64,000 nucleotides of DNA from Desulfosporosinus sp. Its GTDB lineage: Bacteria > Bacillota > Desulfitobacteriia > Desulfitobacteriales > Desulfitobacteriaceae. The DNA lies in NCBI GenBank assembly GCA_003513495.1, contig DOPM01000033.1, positions 78,023-142,022 on the forward strand. The letters run 5' to 3'. Positions within the stretch are counted from its first letter, which is position 1; every line of letters begins with the position of its first letter. Positions 8,066-16,814 of the stretch are shown one piece after another. The notes beneath the pieces were generated by a model. The model searched no databases. It was not told the DNA's origin and saw nothing but the letters and a program-made list of their open reading frames with translations. Both the position numbers and the translations under genes were made by a program.

Positions 8066-9289
8066 ATGACAGAAAAGAAAACGCCACTACTGGACGAACT
8101 GGAAACAGGTAAATGGCCCAGTTTTGTGACGGAAATTAAGCGCGCTGCAGTGAAGAGTGAAGCTGCAGGCGAATTGCTCCAAGTCTTGGAAAAGTCCTAT
8201 GTTCAACGCAGAGGTCACTGGAAACACGGTGGAATTGTTGGAGTTAGAGGTTACGGCGGTGGAGTAATCGGCCGTTATGTGGATGAGCCTCAAAATTTCC
8301 CTAATATTGCAGAGTTCCATACAGTTCGCTTACTTCAACCTTCTGGCTGGTTCTACAATACTAAAGCATTACGTACTGTCTGTGATATTTGGGAAAAGTA
8401 CGGTAGTGGTTTAACTAACATGCATGGTTCCACAGGAGATATTATTCTTCTCGGATGTAAAACTGAGCATATTCAACCAATTTTCGACGAGTTTAGTGAA
8501 GCTGGGTTTGACCTCGGTGGTTCAGGTTCTTGCTTAAGAACTCCTAACTGTTGCGTTGGACCAGGACGTTGCGAACATGCTTGCTATGATACTCTTGAAG
8601 CATGTTATAATGTTACGAACGAATTCATGGATGAGCTTCATCGTCCTATGTGGCCATATAAGAGCAAAATTAAGTTCTCCGGTTGTGCAAATGACTGTAC
8701 TTCTTCTATTGCTCGTTCTGACTGCTCTGTAATTGGTACTTGGCGCGATACTTTAAGAATTGACCAAGATGCTGTAAAAGAGTATGTTGCAAATAAATTT
8801 GATGTTCAAGGAATTGTTTGTGACAAGTGCCCAACAAAATGCCTCACCTTCAATGCAGAGACTCAAGAACTCAGCGTAGTCGGAGAAGACTGCACACGTT
8901 GCATGCATTGTATTAACATGATGCCTAAAGCAATTGCACCTGGAAAAGAGAAGGGTGCTACCATATTGATCGGTGGGAAATCCACAATCGTTCAGTCCGC
9001 TTTCATGTCTTGGGTTATTGTGCCATTCATGAAAATGGAATCAGAAGACGATTTTGCAGAGTTTAAAGATCTTATGCGCCGTATTTGGGAGTGGTGGGAT
9101 GAGTTCGGTAAATCCCGCGAGCGGATTGGTGAAACAATTTACCGCTTAGGAATGACAAAATTCCTCAAAGGAATTGAAGTTGAGCCTGTACCGCAAATGG
9201 TCTTCCGCCCACGTGCTAACCCATATGTGTTCTGGAATCAAGATGATCTTGACAGAAGCGGAACAGCACTCGACGGATCGAAGCTCTAA
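8066..9289 (+). CDS. dsrA: dissimilatory sulfite reductase alpha subunit
   Basis: A 407-residue subunit of the DsrA2B2 enzyme that reduces sulfite in the cytoplasm, ending the sulfate respiration pathway. The siroheme-[4Fe-4S] ligand cysteines lie in the CCVGPGRCEHAC and SGCANDCTSS segments. An inserted ferredoxin domain follows with CDKCPTKC and CTRCMHC. The start is the ATG at 8066 behind GACGGAGGGTG; the frame stays open further upstream over the ferredoxin gene, but that part is a shadow. Somewhat shorter than Gram-negative DsrA. Confidence 0.95.
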   Translation: MTEKKTPLLDELETGKWPSFVTEIKRAAVKSEAAGELLQVLEKSYVQRRGHWKHGGIVGVRGYGGGVIGRYVDEPQNFPNIAEFHTVRLLQPSGWFYNTKALRTVCDIWEKYGSGLTNMHGSTGDIILLGCKTEHIQPIFDEFSEAGFDLGGSGSCLRTPNCCVGPGRCEHACYDTLEACYNVTNEFMDELHRPMWPYKSKIKFSGCANDCTSSIARSDCSVIGTWRDTLRIDQDAVKEYVANKFDVQGIVCDKCPTKCLTFNAETQELSVVGEDCTRCMHCINMMPKAIAPGKEKGATILIGGKSTIVQSAFMSWVIVPFMKMESEDDFAEFKDLMRRIWEWWDEFGKSRERIGETIYRLGMTKFLKGIEVEPVPQMVFRPRANPYVFWNQDDLDRSGTALDGSKL

Positions 9290-9327
9290 TTTTAAAATAA
9301 TAAGTAGCTAACGAGAGGTGGATAACG

Positions 9328-10386
9328 ATGGCAATTTTAGATCAAGGACCTCCGCATTATAAAAAGATGCTTCCTCCGATTGTACAAGAAAACTATGGGC
9401 AATGGAAATATCACGAGATTCCTAGTCCCGGTGTACTCAAACACGTTGCTGAAAGCGGTGCAGCATTATATAGTGTCCGTGTAGGTTCCCCGCGTTTAGT
9501 CAGTGTTGATTTTGTTCGTGATTTATGTGTAATAGCTGACGATTACTGTGATGGATTCCTTCGCTTTACAACCCGCAACAATGTTGAATTCTTAGTTTCT
9601 GATGAGGCTAAACTCCAACCATTACTCGACCATTTAGATTCTAAAGGCTATTGTGTTGGTGGAACAGGGGCATCCGTTAGTAATATAGTTCATACCCAAG
9701 GATGGGTTCACTGCCATACACCGGCTACTGATGCTTCAGGTGTCGTTAAAGCCGTTATGGATGACTTATATGAGTATTTCAATACCATGAAGCTCCCAGC
9801 TAAACTAAAAATGGGCTTAGCTTGTTGCTTAAATATGTGTGGAGCCGCTCACTGCAGTGACATCGCTATTGTTGGTGTTCATAGAACTCCACCTCGTATT
9901 AACCACGATATAATTCGTAAAGGGACTGAGATTCCAAGTTTGGTAGCTAGCTGCCCAACTGGAGCTATTCGTCCAGACCCGAAAAACAAGAGCGTTATCG
10001 TTAATGAAGACAAATGTATGTATTGCGGTAACTGCTACACAATGTCTCCTGCTATGGAAATCTATGATCCTAAGAACGATGGTATTGCGATTCTTATTGG
10101 TGGTAAAACCTCCAATGCTCGTACAGCACCTAGCTTCTCACGGATGGTAATTCCATTCCTTCCAAACACTGCACCTCGTTGGCCTGAGACAACAGAAGCA
10201 ATTCGTAAAATTGTTGAACTCTGGATTGCTAATGCACGTCAAGGAGAGCGCGTGGGTGAGTGGGTTGAGAGGATTGGCTGGGAGAAATTCTTCTCCATGG
10301 CTGAGCTTCCTTTCTCAGATATGTTGATTGACGATTATATCTTCTCCAGAGAAACTTTCCGTACTTCAGCACAATTCAAGTTCTAA
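9328..10386 (+). CDS. dsrB: dissimilatory sulfite reductase beta subunit
   Basis: A 352-residue partner of DsrA, sharing its fold by ancient duplication. Visible features are the VGGTGASVSNIVHTQGW siroheme-site strand, CCLNMCGAAHCSD for the siroheme-linked cluster region, and a ferredoxin domain with CPTGAI and CMYCGNC. The ATG follows GAGAGGTGGAT. It lies 38 bases after dsrA and 35 bases before dsrD, clearly one operon. Confidence 0.95.
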   Translation: MAILDQGPPHYKKMLPPIVQENYGQWKYHEIPSPGVLKHVAESGAALYSVRVGSPRLVSVDFVRDLCVIADDYCDGFLRFTTRNNVEFLVSDEAKLQPLLDHLDSKGYCVGGTGASVSNIVHTQGWVHCHTPATDASGVVKAVMDDLYEYFNTMKLPAKLKMGLACCLNMCGAAHCSDIAIVGVHRTPPRINHDIIRKGTEIPSLVASCPTGAIRPDPKNKSVIVNEDKCMYCGNCYTMSPAMEIYDPKNDGIAILIGGKTSNARTAPSFSRMVIPFLPNTAPRWPETTEAIRKIVELWIANARQGERVGEWVERIGWEKFFSMAELPFSDMLIDDYIFSRETFRTSAQFKF

Positions 10387-10421
10387 ACCTAAGGAATAAT
10401 GTAGAAAGTTGGTATTTTAAA

Positions 10422-10643
10422 ATGGCAAGAGGACCAGCGGATCCCGTAGTCAAAGCGAAAGTTCTAGAATATCTTGGCAAAGTTCAAAAAGCTAAGAGTA
10501 GAGACGTAGCAGTTGCTATTGGGGCTTCAAAAAGCGATGTTGATAACGCAGTAAAAGAACTTACTGCAGAAGACCTCGTTGAGTATCTCTACATTACGAC
10601 CACATTTATCTGCTTAAAAGGCAAGGTACAAACCCCAGATTAA
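10422..10643 (+). CDS. dsrD: DsrD, winged-helix protein
   Basis: A 73-residue protein with the DsrD winged-helix pattern: an N-terminal helix ending VLEYLGKVQKAKSRDVA, a recognition-like helix ASKSDVDNAVKEL and a beta wing. DsrD marks reductive-type dsr operons, and published work on other sulfate reducers indicates it stimulates sulfite reductase. It is followed by a long hairpin, so dsrN may be expressed at a lower level. Confidence 0.92.
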   Translation: MARGPADPVVKAKVLEYLGKVQKAKSRDVAVAIGASKSDVDNAVKELTAEDLVEYLYITTTFICLKGKVQTPD

Positions 10644-10698
10644 GAATATCTGATCTTTTTATAGTACAGATATAGCTAAAACAATCATAACGTATATA

Positions 10699-10773
10699 GA
10701 CCATCCTAAATGCTCGATGTCCCTGTTTCTGCTGATTCATATCCGCATTATTGGGACGGGTTTTAGGATGGTC
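10699..10773 (+). terminator. long hairpin after dsrD
   Basis: GACCATCCTAAA pairs with TTTAGGATGGTC, and an inner GTCCC/GGGAC can extend the stem. ATTTTA follows. It probably ends or attenuates the ferredoxin-dsrABD transcript before dsrN. Confidence 0.6.
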
Positions 10774-10990
10774 AATTTTATCCGATGACTACCAGCCGTA
10801 AGACTCCCATCATCTATAAGTACGAAAGTATCCAGTGACGAAACTCGGGTGAGGGTTTCGCCTAAGCCGCCTGCTCCAAAGAAAAACGGCGCAGGTTGCT
10901 TTCGCCGAACCGCAAACTACACAGAACAGCAAACTCCATCTGAAGCTAAGAATCACTTGATCGCTCCTGACCAAATTCTCCAAGAAAGGT
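10774..10990 (+). other. GC-richer, possibly structured leader before dsrN
   Basis: A 217-base gap without a gene. It is visibly richer in GC than its flanks. It holds several short self-complementary parts, for example CGAAAC with GGTTTCG near 10840-10862 and GGCG with CGCC near 10888-10905. I could not match it to a known riboswitch. Confidence 0.3.
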
Positions 10991-10999
10991 GTGGGTATT

Positions 11000-12460
11000 A
11001 TGCTAACACTACCTCAAAATGAACAAATTGCCAAAAATGTCCCTCGCTTAGTAATTGGAGCACCTCAGGGGCGAAGTGGAAAAACAACGTTTACCTTGGG
11101 ACTACTTAGGGCTTTTGCACGGCATGGGATGTCAGTACAACCCTTTAAAAAGGGACCAGATTATATCGATGCCAGTTGGCATACTGCTGCCGCAGGGCAT
11201 ACTTGTCGCAATTTAGACTCCTTTTTCATGAAGAAAAGAGAAATATGTCGTTCGATATTCGATCAATCCATTGATAAAAACATGACTATTATAGAAGGCG
11301 CAATGGGACTTTACGATGGCTTAGACTTACAAGGAAGCAGCTCTACTGCTGAAATAGCCAAAGTAACTCAATCCCCAGTGCTATTAGTAATCGATGCAAC
11401 CCGCATGACTCGTAGTATTGCTGCGATGGTTATGGGTTACCAACATTTTGACCCAGATGTTCAAATCGTTGGTGTCATTCTTAATAAGGTGGCACGGGCT
11501 CGTCATGAAAAGATGGCTCGTGAGGCTATAGAAGAGTTCTGCAAAATTCCTGTTGTTGGAGCAATTCCGAAAGATGTTAACTTATGCATCCCTGACCGTC
11601 ACCTAGGACTTGTTACAAATGGTGAAATGCATGAAACGGACAAGTTACTAGATTATTTTGCGGATGTTATCAGTGAACATGTCGACTTAAACACAATTAT
11701 CACCTTAGCTCAAAGTGCGCCTGAACTTCCAAGATATTCAGAATCTATGGTATCTAACCTAGGAGAATACTCCCTACGAAACAATGGGTTAAAGCCTAAA
11801 ATTGGAATTATTCAGGATGCCTCATTTAGTTTTTATTATCCAGAAAATATCGAAGCACTAGAAGCTTTAGGAGCGGAATTAGCTCCCATTAGTGCTCTTT
11901 ATGATATACAACTTCCCCATGATCTTGACGCTCTTTACATTGGTGGAGGTTTTCCTGAGGTCTTTGCTGCTCAGCTTGAAGAAAACCTATTGCTGCGCAG
12001 AGATATAAGATTAGCAGGTGAAAAAGGATTGCCGATTTATGCAGAGTGTGGTGGGCTTATGTATCTAGGTCGCAGCATAAGGACTTCTTCTCAAAACTAC
12101 GAAATGGTTGGATTGCTTCCACTGGATACTCAGATGGAAAGCAAACCACAAGGTCATGGATATACGATTATGGAAGCGAATCCTGGTCAACTCTGGTTTG
12201 CAGAAAAGACTGAGATTAGGGGGCATGAATTTCATAATTCCCGAGTTGTTAACTTAGCACCTGATGTCAAGTTTGGCCTAAAGGTTAAACGAGGGCACGG
12301 GATGGACGGTCAACATGATGGAATCTGTTATAAGAATACCTTTGCTTCCTATAACCACATTCATGCTCTGGGCTGTCCTGAATGGGCTGAAAGCATGATA
12401 AAATTAGCGTTAGATTACAACCCTTCAAAGTGGGTACAAATCAAAAAAGTGTCAGGCTAA
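11000..12460 (+). CDS. dsrN: CbiA-family amidotransferase, probable siroheme amidase DsrN
   Basis: A 486-residue ATP- and glutamine-dependent amidase of the cobyrinate a,c-diamide synthase family. The N-terminal P-loop-like ATPase reads GAPQGRSGKTTFTLG. The C-terminal class I glutaminase domain has YAECGGLMYL with the Cys nucleophile and a late GHEFHNS. Behind dsrABD the substrate is most likely siroheme, giving the siroamide cofactor found in sulfite reductases; this is inferred from context. No other cobalamin genes are near. The ATG at 11000 is spaced correctly from AAGAAAGGT, unlike the GTG nine bases upstream. Confidence 0.82.
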   Translation: MLTLPQNEQIAKNVPRLVIGAPQGRSGKTTFTLGLLRAFARHGMSVQPFKKGPDYIDASWHTAAAGHTCRNLDSFFMKKREICRSIFDQSIDKNMTIIEGAMGLYDGLDLQGSSSTAEIAKVTQSPVLLVIDATRMTRSIAAMVMGYQHFDPDVQIVGVILNKVARARHEKMAREAIEEFCKIPVVGAIPKDVNLCIPDRHLGLVTNGEMHETDKLLDYFADVISEHVDLNTIITLAQSAPELPRYSESMVSNLGEYSLRNNGLKPKIGIIQDASFSFYYPENIEALEALGAELAPISALYDIQLPHDLDALYIGGGFPEVFAAQLEENLLLRRDIRLAGEKGLPIYAECGGLMYLGRSIRTSSQNYEMVGLLPLDTQMESKPQGHGYTIMEANPGQLWFAEKTEIRGHEFHNSRVVNLAPDVKFGLKVKRGHGMDGQHDGICYKNTFASYNHIHALGCPEWAESMIKLALDYNPSKWVQIKKVSG

Positions 12461-12515
12461 TATGTATTGTATAACAGTCAACTAATGAGTGTTATGTATT
12501 AAAAATGATTATACT

Positions 12516-12563
12516 GAATGATAGTAAGAAACTTTTCGGAGGAGGAGCTTCTAACTATCATTC
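12516..12563 (+). terminator. terminator of dsrN
   Basis: A 17-bp stem with two mismatches (starting GAATGATAGT, ending ACTATCATTC) over a loop that contains GGAGGAGG, followed by a T-rich run. The gap from here to 12812 holds no gene; it should contain the LysR promoter, which I cannot place with confidence. Confidence 0.7.
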
Positions 12564-12812
12564 TTAATTTTTTGGTATACTTATACAACCTTTTTTGTAA
12601 AAAGATGAGTAACCATCTGGCTAATAAATCCTTTGGATGATATTATAGTAATAACATGTTCTAATCTTAAATATTTGCTTTTTAAATCAAACCATAGGAG
12701 AATAGTTATATCTGGTCATTGCATTATTTTATGATCAAAGTCTTATTATCCTTTGAAGCACTATGAATAGGAGAGCTATTATATATAGGATCTAGGAAGG
12801 GGATACATCATC

Positions 12813-13754
12813 ATGGAACAACACCTTCTTGTCTTCAAAGAGGTGGCAGAAACTAGAAACATTACATTAGCAGCTAAAAAGCTTCACATGAGCCAACCCA
12901 GTATAAGTTTGCAGATTCAAAACTTAGAAAATCAGTATGGTGCACGTTTTTTTGACCGCACCAACAAAGGTGTCACTCTAACTAAAGAGGGTAAAATTTT
13001 CTACGCTCATGTGCGCAGTGTATTGGATATTCTGTCGAACGCCAAAGAGCAGATAAGTGCTTTAGCGAAGGATCAGAGAGGGCTTATTTATCTAGGTGCA
13101 ACTCTTACAATTGGAGAATATATTCTTCCCAATATCCTAGCGTTCTTGTTTAAGACTCATCCGGACGTGGATTTTAAAGTGAAAATTGCTAACACAGAGT
13201 CAATTTCTCAAGATGTACTTGAGAAAAAGCTGCACATTGGATTGATTGAAGGACCAGTGCCTCAGCATAAAGACCTAAACGTCGAGAATTTCTGGGAAGA
13301 TGAATTGGTTGTTGTCATTTCAAATTTCCATCCTTGGGCCTCAAGAAAAAGCATCACCCTTGCTGAACTTCCCAATGAGCGCCTTGTGACTCGAGAAGAT
13401 GGTTCAGGAACTCGTAAGGTTATGGAGATGGCACTACAAGAGAGAGGTCTCGATCCAGATCAATTAAATGTTTCAATGGAATTAGGTAGTACTCAGGCCA
13501 TTAAACAGCTGGTCTCGGCGGGGCTTGGGATTACCATCATATCTTCATTAACTGTCAGTCGAGAAGGGGATCAAAAACTATTTAAAACTCTAAAAATTCA
13601 AGATGCGCCTATTTATCGACCACTTAGTATCCTTACCAATGCTCGGACCACACAAACTAAGGATGAACGTATATTAATTAACCTACTCCATGATCATAGG
13701 TTACTTTCGGATGTTCTAAGCAGGGATTATAACGAAATTTTAGATCTCGAATAA
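12813..13754 (+). CDS. LysR-family transcriptional regulator
   Basis: A 313-residue regulator. The N-terminal winged helix-turn-helix (residues 1-60) reads EVAETRNITLAAKKLHMSQP then SISLQIQNLE. The C-terminal two-lobed LysR substrate domain spans about 90-300, with IGLIEGP and the GLGITIIS strand. It is of the CysL/CbbR-like class common in Firmicutes. The ATG follows AGGAAGGGG. It lies between the dsr unit and a nitrilase gene 49 bases downstream; control of either is possible but not shown. Confidence 0.88.
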   Translation: MEQHLLVFKEVAETRNITLAAKKLHMSQPSISLQIQNLENQYGARFFDRTNKGVTLTKEGKIFYAHVRSVLDILSNAKEQISALAKDQRGLIYLGATLTIGEYILPNILAFLFKTHPDVDFKVKIANTESISQDVLEKKLHIGLIEGPVPQHKDLNVENFWEDELVVVISNFHPWASRKSITLAELPNERLVTREDGSGTRKVMEMALQERGLDPDQLNVSMELGSTQAIKQLVSAGLGITIISSLTVSREGDQKLFKTLKIQDAPIYRPLSILTNARTTQTKDERILINLLHDHRLLSDVLSRDYNEILDLE

Positions 13755-13803
13755 GATCGCACTCACAAGTTAGTGAAGTACTAGGAAGGACCAGGACAAG
13801 TTT

Positions 13804-14655
13804 ATGGAAAAGGATTGCCGAATTGGACTCGTTCAGATGGAATCTAGGGTAGGGGACACTGAATATAATTTCAAGAACATTGCTAGTTTGGCTATGCTAG
13901 CAAAGAAGCAGGATATCTCCATATTATGCTTTCCGGAATGTGTATTGGATGGTTATTCACCCCAGGATGCGGCAGAAATCGGGAATACCATCGATAGTCT
14001 CTGGATTAATCGCTTAAAAGAGTGCTCTGAAGACCTGGGAATGACTCTTTTGGTCGGTATGGTGGAAAAAAGACCAGATTCTAACAAGCCCTTTATATCA
14101 CAAGTTATTTTATCTCCAAGTGAAGATCCTAAAGTTTATCGCAAAGTTCATTTGGGTCGAAGTGAACTGGATTATTTTACACCAGGAGATAGCTTTCCGG
14201 TTTTCTCTGCCCATGGTGCGACATTCGCCGTGGGAATCTGTTGGGACTGGCATTTTCCAGAAACGGCTGCTATCTATTCCCTCAAAGGTGCCGAGATTCT
14301 ATTTGCTCCCCACGCTTCTCCTATGGTAGCTGGAGATCGAAAACAAATCTGGTTGCGTTATTTAGGCGCTCGTGCCTATGATAATTCTGTCTACCTTGGC
14401 GCTTGTAATTTAATGGGAAGTAATGGAAGATCTAAAGAATTCAGCGGGGGAGCTTTAGTCATAGGCCCAAAGGGAGACCTGTTTGATCAGTCACAAATGA
14501 GTAAAGAAGGAATACTAGCAGCAACTCTTTCCGCAGATCGAATTAACCATATAAGACGCCCTGAACGCTCATCTATGCGAGATAGCTTCTTTTTAGCGGA
14601 TCGACGCAAGGAACTTTATCATGAACTAATTGAACTGGATGTTATGACTAAATAA
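13804..14655 (+). CDS. carbon-nitrogen hydrolase (nitrilase superfamily)
   Basis: A 283-residue amidase of the nitrilase fold. All three catalytic residues are visible: Glu in LCFPECVLDGY (near residue 44), Lys in YRKVHLGR (near 115) and Cys in VGICWDWHFPE (near 147). The substrate is unknown; relatives include omega-amidases and N-carbamoylputrescine amidases. It shares a transcript with the LysR gene and ends at a strong terminator. Confidence 0.88.
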   Translation: MEKDCRIGLVQMESRVGDTEYNFKNIASLAMLAKKQDISILCFPECVLDGYSPQDAAEIGNTIDSLWINRLKECSEDLGMTLLVGMVEKRPDSNKPFISQVILSPSEDPKVYRKVHLGRSELDYFTPGDSFPVFSAHGATFAVGICWDWHFPETAAIYSLKGAEILFAPHASPMVAGDRKQIWLRYLGARAYDNSVYLGACNLMGSNGRSKEFSGGALVIGPKGDLFDQSQMSKEGILAATLSADRINHIRRPERSSMRDSFFLADRRKELYHELIELDVMTK

Positions 14656-14663
14656 GAATATAT

Positions 14664-14700
14664 AAAAACCCTTCCCATTATTAAGCTGGGAAGGGTTTTT
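14664..14700 (+). terminator. terminator of the LysR-nitrilase unit
   Basis: AAAACCCTTCCCA pairs with TGGGAAGGGTTTT around an 8-10 base loop, ending in a T-run. A classic intrinsic terminator. Confidence 0.9.
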
Positions 14701-14715
14701 GGCTTCTTTATACTA

Positions 14716-14745
14716 GTCAGAAAGTATAAACTTGCGTTATATACT
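14716..14745 (+). repeat. 30-bp dispersed repeat, copy A
   Basis: The 30 bases starting GTCAGAAAGTATAAAC recur exactly, in reverse complement, at 44274-44303. Both copies lie just behind gene ends. Copy B sits next to a further 34-bp repeat family. Confidence 0.8.
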
Positions 14746-14784
14746 TTGCTAGTAAAGTGCAACAACTAGGGAGTTCTCTTTATA

Positions 14785-15090
14785 TTACCAGTTGTTGCGT
14801 GAACGAGGCTGGTAGCAGTCTCTGCAATAAACTGGACGTTCACCTGATGGTTGGAAAGGTACAGTGGTTTCTTTTCCACAGGTAGCACAAATAGCTGGGA
14901 ACATTTCACGTGGCTGGCGAGAAAAACCGCCGCCATTATCTCTATTCTGCGCTTTTCGAGCAGCACGACATTCTGGGCAACGTCCAGGCTCATTCGTGAA
15001 CCCTTTTTCCGCATAGAATTCTTGTTCTGAAGCTGTAAATTCGAAATCACGACCGCACTCTTTGCATACTAGAATTTTGTCACTAAACAT
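14785..15090 (-). CDS. zinc-ribbon protein (zf-trcl type)
   Basis: A 101-residue protein built of two zinc-binding units: CKECGRDFEF with CPECRAARK about 28 residues later, and CATCGKETTV with CRDC. This is the pattern of the probable zinc-ribbon (zf-trcl) family with the CxxC-dense C-terminus, whose function is unknown; nucleic-acid binding is a guess. The ATG follows GGAGGTTTTTTA, and a near-perfect promoter lies upstream, so it is likely well expressed as a single-gene unit. Confidence 0.85.
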   Translation of the reverse strand: MFSDKILVCKECGRDFEFTASEQEFYAEKGFTNEPGRCPECRAARKAQNRDNGGGFSRQPREMFPAICATCGKETTVPFQPSGERPVYCRDCYQPRSRNNW

Positions 15091-15201
15091 TAAAAAACCT
15101 CCGCCTATTTATTACCCGCGACATGGGAAGTTCAGCATCTTCCCAGAGCCTTAGGCAATCGAGAAGCTTTATGGAAATCCTCAAGTACTTCGAGCATCTT
15201 C

Positions 15202-15230
15202 ATTATAACGAAGTACAAAATATTAGTCAA
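15202..15230 (-). promoter_or_regulatory. sigma-A promoter of the zinc-ribbon gene
   Basis: Read leftward: TTGACT, 17 bases, TATAAT. The start would lie near 15195, giving a ~105-base leader before the zinc-ribbon gene. Confidence 0.75.
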
Positions 15231-15358
15231 TGCTTCCCACCTTAATTTTGTCCTACATATTACCAAATTAGGATGATAGAAGGTGATAAATCTGGGGATT
15301 TGTGGGCATTATTAGGTTATAATTTGCACTATTTTGACATGCTAAAATTTTATAAATA

Positions 15359-15676
15359 ATGCTCAGCGTCATAATTGGTGTCTTCTTGAATAACAATAAA
15401 CCTATAGCCATCAAATTCAAAAGACAGGGGATGACCGCTTTGGAGAACGGTGTTATTGAGATACTCCCGGAACGAATTCTTGGCATGCAGAGACTTGAGG
15501 CCTTATTCAAGGAAAAAGGCTATTTGATATGTCAGTCGAGTGGAGAAAAGATCTATGACTTTGAAGAGATAGTAGCGGTCTTTTTACCACTTAGTTCATC
15601 GACTGATCAGGTTATGACTGTACGTAATGATATGGCAACAGAATTTATGCATAAATGTCTTTTAAGCATTCCTTAA
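15359..15676 (+). CDS. hypothetical protein, 105 aa
   Basis: An open frame of normal amino-acid composition, with no recognised domain. The centre (ALENGVIEILPERILGMQRL) looks amphipathic and the end contains a DMATEFMHKCLL helix. No good ribosome binding site precedes the first ATG; a second ATG at 15431 follows AGGGG too closely. A hairpin 70 bases downstream supports a real transcription unit. Confidence 0.45.
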   Translation: MLSVIIGVFLNNNKPIAIKFKRQGMTALENGVIEILPERILGMQRLEALFKEKGYLICQSSGEKIYDFEEIVAVFLPLSSSTDQVMTVRNDMATEFMHKCLLSIP

Positions 15677-15746
15677 TTGAATAGTAAGTAATTAAAGAGG
15701 TATTAGTTCAAGTATGTTTAGTCATAAGAAGTGTGCTTATTTATAA

Positions 15747-15777
15747 GAAGGTTGGGCTGTTTATTAGCTCAACCTTC
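15747..15777 (+). terminator. hairpin after the 105-aa frame
   Basis: GAAGGTTGGGCT pairs with AGCTCAACCTTC (one wobble) over a 7-base loop. There is no strong T-run. The rest of the gap to 15982 holds only a weak open frame that I reject; it should carry the Tad operon promoter, and TATAAT at 15930 is a candidate -10. Confidence 0.45.
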
Positions 15778-15982
15778 AAACATTTTAAAAAAACTAACTC
15801 AAGAATCATTCATTTACACAATGCAAAAGGCTTATACTTGTTTAAACTTTTAAAGTTAGGACTAAAGACTAGGACTATGTGGTCTTCAATTACGACTATT
15901 GCCTCATGGCTTCATAAACGCTGTCAGCCTATAATAAAATTAAGAAAAACTACTATGGTAGATAATAAAGGAGGATAATGAG

Positions 15983-16156
15983 ATGAAAGCAAAAATAATG
16001 GGGCTTCTCAGAGATGAAGAGGGCCAGGGAATGGTTGAGTATGGACTTATTATTGGGCTGATTTCAGTTGTTGCTATAACAGCAATTGTTGCAATTGGTC
16101 CAAAAGTTGCGGATTATTTTAACGATGCTAATACTGATATGCCAGCAGTCGATTAA
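15983..16156 (+). CDS. Flp/Fap-type pilin
   Basis: A 57-residue type IVb pilin, the structural subunit of the Tad pilus. The leader ends at EEGQGMVEYG, where the prepilin peptidase should cut after a Gly and leave the Glu five residues in. A hydrophobic helix (LIIGLISVVAITAIVAIG) follows. Strong AAAGGAGG site. It is the first gene of the Tad operon and is separated from the rest by a hairpin, as expected for a subunit needed in excess. Confidence 0.92.
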   Translation: MKAKIMGLLRDEEGQGMVEYGLIIGLISVVAITAIVAIGPKVADYFNDANTDMPAVD

Positions 16157-16241
16157 TATTTCGCAATTATATTAATGATTTATAAATCTGTGTTGTAAAC
16201 CGTACCGTTTCATTTATAAATTTGCTGACCAACATAACTCC

Positions 16242-16268
16242 AGAACCCTACTGTTTCAGTAGGGTTCT
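16242..16268 (+). terminator. attenuator between pilin and Tad assembly genes
   Basis: AGAACCCTACTG pairs perfectly with CAGTAGGGTTCT over a 3-base loop, followed by TTATT. Its place suggests partial termination, giving more pilin mRNA than assembly-gene mRNA. Confidence 0.7.
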
Positions 16269-16292
16269 TTATTCAAAGAAAGGGGATAGGAT

Positions 16293-16814
16293 ATGGGAGT
16301 GAATGAGCTTACTCTAGGATTAACTTTAGGAATAGCTGCTTTTACCGATTGGAGAGAGCACAAGATTTATAACAAATTGTTACTTCCTGCCTTCACAATT
16401 GCACTTTTACTTAATACCTTACAAGATGGGGTATCAGGATTGACTAGTAGTCTATTAGGTGCAGTTATGGGTTTTGCCTTACTCCTTATCCCGTATCTTA
16501 TGGGGGGGATGGGCGCAGGGGATGTAAAGTTGCTTGCAGTCATCGGAGCTTTTGGTGGTATAATGTTTGTTCTTACTAGTTTTCTTTACGGAGCCGTCAT
16601 AGGCGGAGTCATTTCGCTCTATTTACTTGTTCGACGTCAAACTCTGGGAAATACACTTAAGTATTTCTTGCTCTTTTTTTTAATACTCAGAAAACCTCAA
16701 CAGTTTTCTAATGCTATAAACAACACTAACAAAGAAAAATTTCCCTATGGTATAGCAATTGTTATAGGGACATTCATAGCTTTTTTCTTACCTTTAGGAG
16801 GATGGTCGCTATGA
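16293..16814 (+). CDS. prepilin peptidase, A24 family (TadV/CpaA)
   Basis: A 173-residue integral membrane aspartic protease that cleaves the pilin leader. The two catalytic Asp residues are Asp19 (FTDWREHKIYN) and Asp77 (GGMGAGDVKL). About five hydrophobic segments cover the rest. It lacks the methylase domain of PilD, as CpaA proteins do. It overlaps the next gene by four bases. Confidence 0.9.
   Translation: MGVNELTLGLTLGIAAFTDWREHKIYNKLLLPAFTIALLLNTLQDGVSGLTSSLLGAVMGFALLLIPYLMGGMGAGDVKLLAVIGAFGGIMFVLTSFLYGAVIGGVISLYLLVRRQTLGNTLKYFLLFFLILRKPQQFSNAINNTNKEKFPYGIAIVIGTFIAFFLPLGGWSL

Noticed and set aside
10774..10990. cobalamin riboswitch before the CbiA-family gene
   Set aside because: The conserved B12-box and core sequences are absent.
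15733..15978. 81-codon gene before the pilin
   Set aside because: Basic, low-complexity product, no ribosome binding site, and it runs over a hairpin and the probable Tad promoter.
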